64,000 nt of DNA from Phytophthora sp. 'mugwort' (Eukaryota; Oomycota; Peronosporomycetes; Peronosporales; Peronosporaceae): positions 4,457,001 through 4,521,000 of the forward strand of contig JAUCEF010000013.1 of assembly GCA_033558025.1 (NCBI GenBank). The letters are read 5' to 3'. The notes under the pieces are model-generated. The model ran no database searches. It saw nothing but the letters and a program-made list of their open reading frames with translations, and had not been told where the DNA came from. This document shows positions 10,413 through 21,683 of this stretch, piece by piece (the stretch's first letter is position 1; each line of letters begins with the position of its first letter). A program made the position numbers and the translations under genes.

Positions 10413-13400
10413 TCTGCACGGACATGGGATGCAATAGTGCAACAATGTGTGTAGTGCCTTCGGCGAATTGATAAAAGAAAGACCAGCAGGCGACAAGCAG
10501 TAATGCATAGAATCAATGCACAGAACAGAGCACATATGCTAACGCGCCGAGACTTGCTAGAAATATCTGCAGAGGAGGCGAGAGAAGCTCAACTGGTGCG
10601 GATGGGGCAGCGCCTGGAGCGGACAGTGGAAACACTACGGTGGAATTTCAAACGGATCTCTATCTGGGAACAGAATCAAACTATAATGGAGATCCAGCAG
10701 ATCAACGGAGCCGGATTCGTTAGAGAAATGAACACAGCGGACAAATGTGCTTCTGAATGGAAGCCTATACTCGGGGTAGAACATAATACCACGAGGGCGG
10801 ATAAGTTGGAACGAACCTTCGACAAGTTTGTCCAAATACCAGCCGAGCGCCGTCTTTCGATACCGGACAACGTAAAGCTGATGGAGGAAATCACGCTGGA
10901 GGAAGTAATCCAGGCCATTGCAGGCTAAACAGGCATAAAGCAGCGGGAGCGGACGGGCTGAATAACGACTTTTTTAAGGATGCACAAGCCGTGCTTGGTA
11001 GCAATTGGCAATGAACTGCTTACTGGAGGAGAACCACCAGAGTCATTCTTGGAAGGACTAATAATTCCGTTGAGAAAGAAGGGCGACTCTGTCGACGCCA
11101 TGGATTACAGGCCGATCTCACTCCTTCAAACTGGTTACAGAATTTTCGCGAAAGTGATCGCGACGAGAACGCAAAGAGAAATGGGCATACCAATTGGAGA
11201 ATCCCAGCAAGGATTTGTACATGGAAGACAGGTACTCAAAACGGTCATGATGATGCTAGCCATACTGGCCAAGACCAATGCCGAGCCAGATTTAGAGGCA
11301 GCACTCAGTCAAATGATACTGCTGCTAGACTTCAAAAAGCGATACAGTGGCGAGAGAATTCTGTTCCTAGCCTTTTACGGAAGTTTGGATTCTCACAGGA
11401 GATTGTGGCAATGTTTCGCAAACTACACGAAGGTACCACAGCTCGTTTCCTAGTGAACGGAGAATTATCGAAACCACAGGAAGTCATTTCCGGGATTAGG
11501 CAGGGTTGCCCCTTGGCACCATTGCTATTCATAATTGCCGCGGAAATTCTAGCTCTGGCAATTAATCAAGACCCAGCACTAGATGGTATTGAAGTGCCAG
11601 GTAAGAACGGCGAGTAGCACCAGTTCTCGGCATTTGTTGACGACTCAGCAGTATTTCTCAAGGAGGCGCGGCAGCTTCCTCGTGTGATGAGCATAGTGAA
11701 ACAATTTGGGAAAATGTCAGGTTTGCAGGTCCAGCCAACGAAAAGCAGTATAATTTTTCTAAATACGGCTTTAAACGTACGTGAATTCTATGGTATACCA
11801 GTGCTGAAGCACCGAGTCACAGTGCGGTATCTTGGATATGCAGTAGGGACGGGAAAGCTGACGGATGTAAATTGGGCGATCCGAATTCGCAACGTCCAAA
11901 GGCGACTGGCAACGGCAACACAAGTTGCCACCAGTGTTGCAAGCAGAGTTACGATCCTCAATGTCATCATGCTCCCGTCGATATTATACACGGCAGCGGC
12001 ATTTTGTTTTTGAAATGCCACATTGGGCGGACAGCAGATAAGCAACTTACAAAAGCAATTGTTATGGAGGCACTCAACGAGCACAGAGGTCAGTCGGCAT
12101 AAAATCAACCCTGGACTATTGTTCACGCCGAAACAAGCAGGAGGAGTAGGACTGGCCTCAGTGAAAGTTGCTTGTAAGACCCAACAAGTTAAGCACACAT
12201 AACGCAATAACTAATTCAATTTATAGATATTTACTACGCTGCATGGCGGTCATGGGCCTTTAGAGAGGCATCGCAGCAGTGGAAGGGGGAAGGAGGGGAG
12301 GAGGAATATCACCCAGAAGCGAATTAAACCGTTATAGCAGAAGGACAAATAAGACACCATGTAACTCGTTGCAGCAACTTATAGGGGCCTGGGTCCAACC
12401 CAGTCCAGCAGATACAGGAGACCAGAAACGAACAGACTACCGAGAACTAGAAAACATGGCCCGGACGGCCATCCGCTGGACAACGGCGGAGGAATGGGTG
12501 TAGAAATCCCGACACAACTGCCGAGCCGAGGACAAACAAGGACGGAGAAGGAGAACCGGTTCTAGTCAACGTTCTACTGGAACGATAACCCATGGATTGT
12601 GGATCAAACAGGCAATATGCTGACTACGAAGAAATACGACAGAATTTGAGCGTGCTCAATCGAGGAGCTAAACATTAAGCGCATAGGGCCATACTCGATG
12701 ATCATACCGACGGAAGGCCAAAAGGCACACCAGCCAGTCAAGCTGAGACGGTGGGCGATAGCACTTCTCACCGAAGATGGCGATCGGGAGGACTACAAGT
12801 TGGGACAGAAGTACAGATTAGACACCCGCCCAAGTTGCACAATGATTAAATCTGGGAAGCAAGGGAGGAAGGGCGCATAAGGGGGCGGCTGTCCAATTGC
12901 CCAACAAAACCGGGTGAAATCATCGAGTTGGAACAAATGACGAATGGGATCCATTGGAGAGTGAAAACACCGGAAGAGGACAAGACGACGGTGGCAGCAG
13001 ACATACAGAATTTACGGAGATTTGAACGAGAAGGGAGCGTAGTTTTTTTGCGCACCCGCGTCTTCATCGATTCCATGGGCGGTGTCGGACACAACCGCGA
13101 ACACGCGTGGTAAAGGTTCTCAAGAAACAACCCTTCAAGAGATACAAAAGAGAAGGAACAGTGCTGGAAAGAACGATCAAGACGTTGCAAAACTCAGCAG
13201 GTATAGCGAAAGGCAGGAAGCTGCATTACAATAAACTCCGAAGAGTATCTGGGCGCACAACAACGAACTCACGGAATATCAAGTTGGGTGGCGTACCGAG
13301 TCGCTCTACGGCAACTCAACCTGTTTCATGAGGAGAGAATACTGAACAGTAGCTGTAGGAGAGTGCAAGGCTGTAGTGAGACAAAGGAGACACTGGAGCA

Positions 13401-13969
13401 CGTCTTTTGGGAGTGCCCTTGTGCGCAGGCGTGCTGGCAGTCATCTGTCACTGGACGGGAGAACGATGGGGAATCGGCAGCATTCAAGGTTTCATAACCA
13501 ACTGCGCAAGTCGTTTAGCACCGAAATTGTCTAGAGGGAGATTGCCACGTCTAAAGGTGAACACCCGATGACGAAGAACAATACCAGGTCGAGTGGAAGC
13601 GCATGTGGCGCATACTCAGCAGCGTATGTATTACATTGCTTGCGGATCCAGAGGTACCGCGTGGTGTTTCATCAAGAAGAGGTATCAGTAAATGAAAGTG
13701 TGGTCGAGTTCTGGCAACAGGAATGAGACAGCTTAAGGCCCTAGCGAAGCGAGAACGTAGGCGGCCGGAAAAAATTATCCAAGGGACTCACTATTGCAGT
13801 GCCAATACGCATTGGAGCGACAGCCCAGAAAGCAATCACCACAAGTGATAAGCCCCGTACAACCACCGGACCGGCGTGCGGAACCGGCGTTGCTGACCAG
13901 GCTAAGGACCTACCGACATCTAGTCGCCCATAAGGGCCAAATAGAAAAGTCTGTCTCTCTCTCTCTCAA
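10413..13969 (+). mobile_element. Non-LTR retrotransposon (LINE), about 3.56 kb, decayed
   Basis: The element lies between two copies of a 14-bp direct repeat. Plus-strand frames carry a reverse transcriptase in order: a [19 protein letters not shown] start, [39 protein letters not shown], then [15 protein letters not shown] and the catalytic FVDDSAVF box. Near 13300-13440 a Cys/His cluster, CSETKETLEHVFWECPCAQACW, resembles the zinc-binding zf-RVT domain at the end of such elements. No apurinic endonuclease domain is evident, so the copy is probably 5'-truncated. Multiple frameshifts show it is inactive. The 3' end is a (CT)n tract rather than poly(A). Confidence 0.85.
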
Positions 13970-13983
13970 GATGTGTCCTTACG
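13970..13983. repeat. LINE target-site duplication, right copy
   Basis: GATGTGTCCTTACG follows the (CT)n tail of the LINE and matches 10399-10412 exactly. Confidence 0.85.
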
Positions 13984-14296
13984 CTCTCAGCTGGTCGACC
14001 AGTCGTCGTTGAAATCACCGGCTGGTGCTGTGGAATACTTAAACCTATTCTCCTTGCGAAATAATGTTATTAAAAAACTGCCGGTGTAATGTTCCAGAAG
14101 TTACTACTCTCAAGCGTGTTGTTATTCTGGTGCACACCGTCGCTAATTCTTTCGCTTATCTTGAATCTTTCTGCCATGTTCGGGTTATCACTTCACGGTT
14201 TGAAGTTCCTTGTTCCCGTATCCGGTGAACGTATTGTTTCCAAAAGAACTATAATACACAAATAGCAACCGTTAGGAATTGGATAAATCTATGCTC

Positions 14297-17200
14297 TCAA
14301 GTGTGTTTTACCTGGTGAAAAAGGTCCACAACAAACGTGCGAAATGTGCTGAATGTGATGCCGACGCTGGTAGGTGAGAGCGTTTGAATACCACGAAACA
14401 ATGCGAACCATTCTTGCTTTGAGACGGCGACTACGTCGTCGAAGCCTAAACCTGTCGTGTGGAATACTAATTCACGTAAATGGATAACATTGGAGAAATT
14501 TGCACTGCAACAACCCGTACGCATTTTCGTTGATTCGGACAGCAGAGAAAAGAGGTTATCGATTATTCTGTCTTCAGCTTGCCACAGAAAATCGCTCAGT
14601 ATGGATCTCAGTCGGGTCATGCGGCTACTTTGTGCAGTCTCGGGAAAGTCGTGACTTTCGTGTCCATATCGTCGGACTAACAACTCATTTGCTTGAACAC
14701 CATAGAACCGATCGCCGTTCATCCGCCTCAGGACACGATTGAGTCGTGTACGCCTATGATGTTGGGGTTTACGGGTGAAGTGCGTCTCGCACTGCAAGTT
14801 GATGCGTGAGGGAGACACTTCCGAGAAAGTCAAATGGAATTTGGTGAACAGATAGACCGGAAGTAGCGGCTTTGAGCCGGGCCTGATCGTAGTTAATCGG
14901 CACATTTTCAAGATGTTGAATTGACCAAACACTAGTTTTTTCGAGCCAAGTTGCAATAAGAAATATTGCTCTGGCTGATAATGTTTCGGCCCAACCCGGG
15001 ATGGTTGAGGTGAGAGTTAAAGAATCTGTATCATCCTCAGTAAACTGCCGTCTACAACCAAATGTCGAAGAAGAAGTCAAATATGGGTTGCACAAAATAA
15101 ATGGGACTTCAGGAGGGCTCAAGAACACGGTTGGGCACTGCGCTCGCGATCACGTAGGCTGGCAACAGTCTACGTCATATGTCGTAATCAATGGAGAACT
15201 TACAACCGAGTCCCTCAATGTTGAATGTTGCAGATTAATGATAAAAAAATGAGAACTGCACAGGTTCTGGAGCCTCCGTCGATGCAGACTGGTATTTCGA
15301 CCATACAAGCTCGAAATTGTCCGTCAGAACTCGCTGTCTTTGTTGACTGGTCATGCAGCAGTTTACTACCAGTATGGGAGTACGACGATCATCTTCCTGT
15401 TGATGAGTCTTTGTGTCGTAAATAAAGTATTGTCCAGGTGATGGAAACCGCAGCTGCAACACACCAAGGCTTTGACCTCGAGACTTGTCGCTACCAACCA
15501 CATCGAGGTGTGTTAATCCATATTGCCAATGGCTGCCGTGGTATTCCACTTGTATGACTGGGTCCTTATCTTTAGTTGTCGACTCAATCAGCAATATTAC
15601 AGCGTCGTCAGTATATAGTCGAATCCGTTTGGTGTGTAGTTTGTACCATTTCGTATCTATTCGATCTTGACTTTCAGCTTCGGCTCCTTCGACGTGGACT
15701 CCTAAGATGCAGATTGGCTTGTGTAGTATTCCACACTCCTTGTCCGCAGTTTCAAGAACTAAAATCTCGCTCTCGATTTGGGATACAACGTCAACTATGA
15801 ACTTATTCCCAATAACTTCTCCGATTAAACTCGTAAGTGAAAAGGTAGCACTTCCTTTAACTTACGCGTCGAATGTTATCTCAACAGTAGAAGGCATTTC
15901 AACTTGATCGCCTCGTGCCTTTCATGCAACAGAAGCAATTGATACACCTGTATACGCCTCATCCGAACTCGAAGCTGGTTCGTCTTGTACCATCCTTAAT
16001 TGAAACAAGTTGCTCGTATTTTCAGAATCTTTTTCAGGTAAGGCGGCAACATTGTCAGACGCTACTTTGTTTATCGCCTGCAGCTGAATACAAATTTTGG
16101 CACCAGCATAAACGTTCAAACAAGGAATTCCCCTTTGGAATCCCTGTGAAGCCTCTGCGTGAGCACCAAATTCCCGAATATTCCAAGCGGGAGAGACTTC
16201 CTGCCCAAGGCACGCACCAACATGAAGCAGCCACATCGAGTTCCTTAACCCCAAGCAGTAATCTGAAAATCTGCTTTCCGTGGCTCCTCCGAAGCAACTT
16301 ACATCTAATTCAAGACGCAATAGGGTGCCGATGTCTGGAGAACTAACGCCCCACATGACGCCTGTTTAATCGCAGCGTATTTATCACTTACATGTCGAAG
16401 GAACAGGGCGGAAGAGTTCCTTCCGCAACGGATTGGGTGGGTGGAGCAGATGAAGTCAGCTTAAGTTTCACCGGAGGTGGTACTGCAATAAGCACAAGCT
16501 GAAAGTATTCACAAAACTTGCTTTTGGCACCACACGCCCCATAGGCATTACTACCCCAAGCATATACGTCACATTCCTCGGCACTGCTACACAGTGATTC
16601 CAACAGCATGATACTGCAGCAATGCCGTAAGTAACTTCTTGGTTTCTTCTTGGTGAAAGATATCAACTTGTGTAGGATGGCTGTCCACATTCAAAAGAAT
16701 GGACGGGCCAAGACCGAGCTGCCCAGAGCTGCCATAACCCCACGTGTAAACATACCCTTCGTCAGACAAAAGCACGACGTGCTCCATACCTGCAGCTACA
16801 TCAACTAGACGAGTATTGTCAGCTAGCAGCGGAAATTTCACTGGTACACCCTGACGTACAAAGCGTGAATTATGATCAGAAGACGGCAATAGCCCCCAAT
16901 GCCCAAGTGTAGATGGTCTTCTGCTTAGCAAATAGGTCGAAAACGTTCCGCAGCGCAAGACAGCAGGGTAATTTCGTCCGAATATTGCAAAAGTTCATGA
17001 AGCTCTGAGGATGCTGCACTGGGGTTCATCTTTGAAGCTAATTGACAGTCTCCAAGACCCAGTTGTCCATACTCTCCAAGCCCCCAAGCAAAAATTCCAA
17101 GCCTTACTCCATCTATTGCACTAATTCACCAAGCGCCACACAGTGCGTAGCTCCGCACGCGACCTGCCGCGCTCGAGCTTTCTCCGTCATCGGGAGCTCA

Positions 17201-17501
17201 GTTGGGCAGCACGAGACACAAGTGTGTCCAGTGTTCGCTTCTCGCTCGCGCTTCGTCAGCCACTTCATCTCTTATCCGACCGCATGAGCGCGACTACACT
17301 TTCCGTCCTGACGCAGTCGTATGACACGTGTCGGGGCATCTCTCCACATTGCAGCAACCGCCCCGTACTGGTTAAATACACCGTAAAGTCCCTTCCACTC
17401 GCAAGTTCTGCAATTTCCACTCCGTCCTCAAGCATCCAATAGGCAGCTGATGTCCATTTCCACGCGCGATGGTTCTTCACAAACTCGCCTCGAAGTGCCA
17501 T
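14297..17501 (-). pseudogene. RCC1-repeat protein gene, decayed
   Basis: From a likely ATG at 17501 the minus strand encodes RCC1-type repeats: VEIAELASGRDFTVYLTSTG, VACGATHCVALGE, then GIFAWGLGEYGQLGLGD, LVDVAAGMEHVVLL, YVYTWGYGSSGQLGLG and DVYAWGSNAYGACG. Consecutive repeats sit in different frames with no plausible splice sites between them (shifts near 17130, 16970 and 16600). Two in-frame stops lie near 15870 and 15920. Downstream frames (16356-15922, 15594-15235, 15128-14769, 14956-14297) look like the rest of one large protein of unknown C-terminal function. RCC1 propellers usually bind GTPases, chromatin or ubiquitin-pathway partners. Its start is 118 bp from the divergent presenilin ATG, so the two may once have shared a promoter. 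Confidence 0.6.
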
Positions 17502-17619
17502 CTCTGTCTGCCCACGCACTTGGCGCGTCGTTTCGCACTTCAAACCTATCTCTCTTCATGTATTCTCTTCGCTAGGAACTGATCTTCCACGAGCTTATTT
17601 GCAGACTTTCGTTGTGCCC

Positions 17620-19409
17620 ATGTCCGGTATCGAGTCCCTGGGCGATGTGCGCGAGCGTCTGCTGCCGGCTCGGCCGCACCGTGCGTCGCACGACGACGAC
17701 GACGAGGAGGATCGAGACGCATTCACACACGAGGAGCTGCTGCACTCCATCGGCTCGTTCTCCGCCGTCGTGTGGCCTGTCGCCGTCACCATGTTGCTCG
17801 CCAGGTGCGTAGGAGCTCATTTAGATTTATGCACTCGACACGACGTCACTCATGTGAATTGTATTTTCTGGCCATAGTTTTGTTTCGCTCAATGTGGTGG
17901 ACCCTGCGTCTGCCAAGGCGCTCGCAGAGTACGCTGTCAACAGCACTGGGGAAATATTAGGGGGGTCTGACATTGCGTATTTCTTTAATACTGCAGAGCT
18001 TACTTAATCTACGGACCAGAGAAGGATAAAGGTGCATCTACTGGGACGAAAGTGGAGGATGCTCTGGTGAATGCATTTGCCATCGTGTCGTTCTTCCTCG
18101 TGGCGACGTTCGTAATTGTATGCTGCTACAAGTTCAACTTTAACAGGGTAAGTTCTTGCAAAGGGTTCTACGTATATTATAGCGACCATTGCTCTAACGG
18201 AACGGTGTTGTTGCTGCAGATGCTGATTGGTTACATGATGTTTTCGTCGGCGATGCTCCTGGGCATGTTGGGAGGCAACATGCTGGTTATTGTGATCGCT
18301 AAGTTGGAGATCCCCGTAGATGTCTTCACGCTCCTGTTTGCCATGTACAACTTCTCTGTTGTTGGCGTGTTGTCAATCTTTTACCAGAAGGGGATGTCCA
18401 TGTGGCTGACACAAACGTACTTAGTGGTCACATCCGTCATTATGGCATGGCAACTGGGGCAATTCCCTGAGTGGAGCACCTGGGCGCTGGTGATTGTGCT
18501 TGCGTTTTATGACCTGTGCGCTGTGCTGACACCGTGTGGGCCACTCAAGTGGCTTGTGAATCTTGTCCAGCAAGAGGGACGCCCGCTGCCTGGTACGTTT
18601 GTGAGGTGAGACTCCGGTAGTTACTCGCTGCTATTTCTCTGACTTACTTATGTGTGTCGTGCCTGTAGGTTTGCTTTACGAAGCAGAAATTCGTCGCGAT
18701 CATTCGGGCCATACAGCTCAGCCTGTACATGAAAACGTGTACTACCAATGCGAGTCGGAGATACCTCTTCGCCTTGGTTCGCCACGAGATGCGCCAGAAG
18801 ATTCCGCATCTTCTTCTCATACCTCGCTGACACCTCGTCAGGCCCAACTGCGCATTCGCATAATCGAATTCTACACGAAGCACAACCCGTCGGCAATCGC
18901 CCGTGTAGACAAAATCTTAGAACGGTATCACGGGCGGGAAGCCGAATTATGGCACGATCTGTACCAGAAGTACATCACGGATGAAGGAGGTACAGTTGTT
19001 CATTGACCATTCTTCTCGAGATTTGATCCGTTTGCTGACATGTGTCATGGACGGCAGAGGTGGATGAAACGATCAAGCTCGGATTGGGAGATTTTGTCTT
19101 TTACAGCGTTTTAGTTTCGCGAGCTGCAAAGTACGACTTCTCGGCGATGATCGGATGCCTGGTGTCTGTCTTGATGGTACGTACTCTACATGTCTCTAGG
19201 GTGTGCGGACAATGGTACAGGCGAGCTCACACTTTTCGCATTATTTTTTCTAGGGCCTGGGAGGTACGCTTTTTCTTCTCGGAATGTATCAGAAAGCACT
19301 TCCAGCGCTTCCGATTTCTATTCTATTAGCTGTCATGATGTACTTTTGGCTTCGGGTGGTGTTCGTGGACTTTGCGGACAGTGTGCTAAACCTTGGTGTA
19401 CCCCTATGA
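17620..19409 (+). CDS. Presenilin, intramembrane aspartyl protease
   Basis: Seven exons (17620-17808, 17879-17964, 17997-18147, 18220-18592, 18669-18989, 19058-19176, 19254-19409) give 464 codons, close to the usual presenilin length. The catalytic aspartates are in LAFYDLCAVLTPCGPLK (YD motif) and LGLGDFVFYSVL (GxGD motif), and the PAL motif is in ALPALPISI. Several strongly hydrophobic segments surround them. A hydrophilic loop with charged and Ser-rich sequence lies between the two aspartates, as expected. Presenilin is the catalytic subunit of gamma-secretase in the ER and endosomal system. The exon 1 donor is ambiguous (17805 or 17809; only 17809 keeps frame), and the second intron would be only 32 nt. 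The gene is convergent with SPO11. Confidence 0.9.
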
Positions 19410-19467
19410 CACATCAGATAGAAACGAGCTTATACTGTCTTCATTAACGAAAGTTTTTTTTGAAAAC

Positions 19468-21321
19468 CTATAGAAAATTGCCTTCATTGATGCAATCTTG
19501 GAGAAATGAGGTCAAGAACGTAAATCCTAGGAAGTGAAGAGCTTCAAGCTCAATTTTCCACGGTAACACGTCTCCGAGCCACATTTGGACTTCATCCTTG
19601 AAATGCTCGTTTGCCTTAAAAAAAAAAACACCGCAAAAAGTCAGCATAAAGGTACAGGCGTGCTTTCGAGATTGCGTCGCACCTGTATGAAACTAGCTCG
19701 TATTAAGGATTCTGCCACGGCGAGGTCCTTTTGAGTGAGCGCCTTAAAGGATGAAGTCGGCAAACCTAGGCCTGCGACTTGAGATGGTCGAACGCCTACC
19801 CACTTAATGTCGACAGCTATTCATATAGAGTAGCATGTGATAAATGAATAGAGGTGCAGTTTCCCGACAGAGAGAGAGAGTGTTTACCGTATTGAAGCGA
19901 CTCCAAGGGCATTCGCGCTGACCCAAGTTTATATGTGAGCTACCAAAGGCAATGTTAGAAAAACAGAATTGGATGTTGTACTATTCGCTCTCACCATAAT
20001 AGAGAGTCCAAACGGATTGCAGTCACAGAGCCCAAGAACTGGAATCTCTAGAGCGTTGGTCAACAGGCTAACAAACACTCTGATAGTAACAAGTTCCAAA
20101 ACACATAAGTGGATCACAACACATCTCCATACGTATGGTATGCATTCAAAGCATACCTCGTAGCCAGGTCTGGAAAGCCCCGACCAGTGATCAAAATGCT
20201 CGGGACCATCTCGAAAAACTTATCCTCTCTGATACGACACGCTGTTCAGTGCGTGTGCAGATCCAGAAATTACCGTTTTGTGTAGTACCTCAGTCGATTA
20301 AAAATCCCTACAGTGGAAAACAGTTGAGCGAATGAACCAGAGCTAGTCTACCTTAGAAGTCCGCGATGACTGACCGTCTTTTTCTATCACGAGGATGAAC
20401 TTTGCGTTGCTTCTCCTAGATATTGAATGAAAAAAAGTCATTATTGTTAAGTTTCCGAACAATCTCGCTTATCGTGCAAGTATCACATACAGTTCGTTTG
20501 GTTTAAGCTGAATAAGCTCCTGAGTAATAGAGACCTCTTCTCCATTCCCGAAATGCCTCCACTGTCCATCTCGCTTCAAGCTCAAAGCATCAAAACGAAT
20601 GCCGTGGCCGTAAAGTGCGGTTGGAAGTGCGCCCACGCACCAACATGCTAATTTCCCCGGTGAAACAGCCTTTTGTTGCCCCGACAATGTTCATGGACCC
20701 TCTTGGAATGCCCAGAATACTTCCCGCGTCTATTAATCAGAAAATTCATCCAACTAGTGAAGACAAGAATTAATCACGGTATATACAGCGGCCTAAATAG
20801 CAACCTAGGATTGCTTCGTCAGCTTCGCTTTGCCCTTTAAAGAACGGGTGCAGATAATAAACATCTCTCTACAACATTGTCAAAATACGGAGTGAATTAG
20901 TGCAGTGCAAGTGCAACAAGCGTTGCGGAAAGCAGCAGAAACCTGGGTTGCCGTTTTGTTCTCTGTCAACAGAGCATGTGCGGTCTGTAAGATCAGCCAA
21001 ATCCCGGTGTACCTCCTGCCTCCCTGCCGGTTCTGGACCCACGTCAAATGATTAGTTCGAATCTATCAGAATCAGCGATACTTGGCTCCGATGATGCGGC
21101 GCTCGTGATACCAGCTTGATCATGCGGGTATCGTTTCGGTGAAACTGCCGTTGGTTCTTGTGATCGTAGACCATCGCCGATGAACTGCGCTTCAACTTCA
21201 TATCCAGTCAGTGCAACATATTGTTTCAACCCAGCAGCAATGATTCACTGCTTACAGCCTCCAGCTCCAGTATTTCTCCATTCTGTACCATGACGCCGTC
21301 AGCAACCACAGCATCCGTCAT
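19468..21321 (-). CDS. SPO11: SPO11 / topoisomerase VI A-type protein, meiotic double-strand-break enzyme
   Basis: Thirteen short exons can be threaded. From the 3' end they are 19614-19468, 19816-19683, 19939-19888, 20079-19995, 20228-20157, 20307-20289, 20415-20375, 20561-20491, 20729-20641, 20868-20787, about 21062-20943, about 21184-21146, and 21321-21256. The product is about 338 residues. Motifs appear in family order: RDVYYLHPFFKGQSEAD (active-site tyrosine region), TKGCFTGEI, AKFILVIEKD (Toprim glutamate), ILITGRGFPDLATR, LGLCDCNPFGLSI (Toprim DxD-like, metal site), LTYKLGSARM, and a C-terminus with WKIELEALHFLGF. It should cleave DNA to start meiotic recombination. The exon 2/3 junction is the weakest point, and one exon is only 19 nt. 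Only fragments of this gene appear as long ORFs. Confidence 0.85.
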
Positions 21322-21683
21322 ACATGACTTGTCCGCACCGATAGGCTCTCTAAGAACTCTGCAGCTAGGGTCTCAATACGCCGTAAGACCTGTTGATCCA
21401 GCTGTGAGCACATAATTCCGCCAGTACACAACGCACATACAAGGATACGCTCTCACATCTTCTCGAGAGATGATGTTCCATCCAATCTCCAGCGTCGTTG
21501 CCACCGCTGCTTCGGCAGCAGCGTCTTGTGCGCGTCCTGATGCCATGCCGGCAATTTCTTGAATGGCAATCACTCCTGCTAACTTCAACGTTAGCCTAGG
21601 GCCAAAAAATCGGGATTCCGCACTCGCGCAAATTAAAAACATCGGAAATATGGACAAAATTTCGATTGGTGGCATTACCGTTA

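Larger units (their letters stand above)
1..14177. mobile_element. Endogenous Polinton-like virus (PLV), right-hand part, decayed
   Basis: A contiguous block holds the standard PLV morphogenesis set: major capsid protein, penton, FtsK/A32-type packaging ATPase and adenain-like protease. It also has a GIY-YIG nuclease, an S74-tipped fibre and an exonuclease-X-C-like ORF. The genes alternate strands with 30-60 bp gaps or small overlaps, as in a compact dsDNA virus, and none shows introns. Most large genes carry frameshifts or stops, so the copy is inactive. The left end is outside the window; no replication genes, integrase or terminal repeat is visible. The right end lies at or after 14177, beyond a LINE. 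The identification rests on recognising family motifs by eye, and several of them agree independently. Confidence 0.85.
10281..14177 (-). pseudogene. PLV small ORF split by a LINE insertion
   Basis: On the minus strand an ATG at 14175-14177 opens MAERFKISERISDGVHQ. After a frame change near 14070 the reading gives FRKENRFKY and GDFNDDWST, reaching the LINE junction at 13984. Removing the LINE and one copy of the 14-bp duplication lets the same frame continue, after one stop, as ERKDTSFEAQVGIKPLGTT to the stop at 10281. The frame therefore existed before the LINE arrived. The product would be about 120 residues of unknown function. It is the last viral-looking ORF at this end. Confidence 0.5.

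Noticed and set aside
14297..17501. Treating the RCC1-repeat region as an intact multi-exon gene
   Set aside because: Adjacent repeats lie in different frames with no usable GT-AG pairs between them, and two in-frame stops occur near 15870 and 15920.
20281..20340. Possible CRISPR-like or regular repeat arrays anywhere in the window
   Set aside because: No regularly spaced identical repeats with unique spacers were found; the only arrays are microsatellites, LTRs and the near-palindromes at 34.7 kb.
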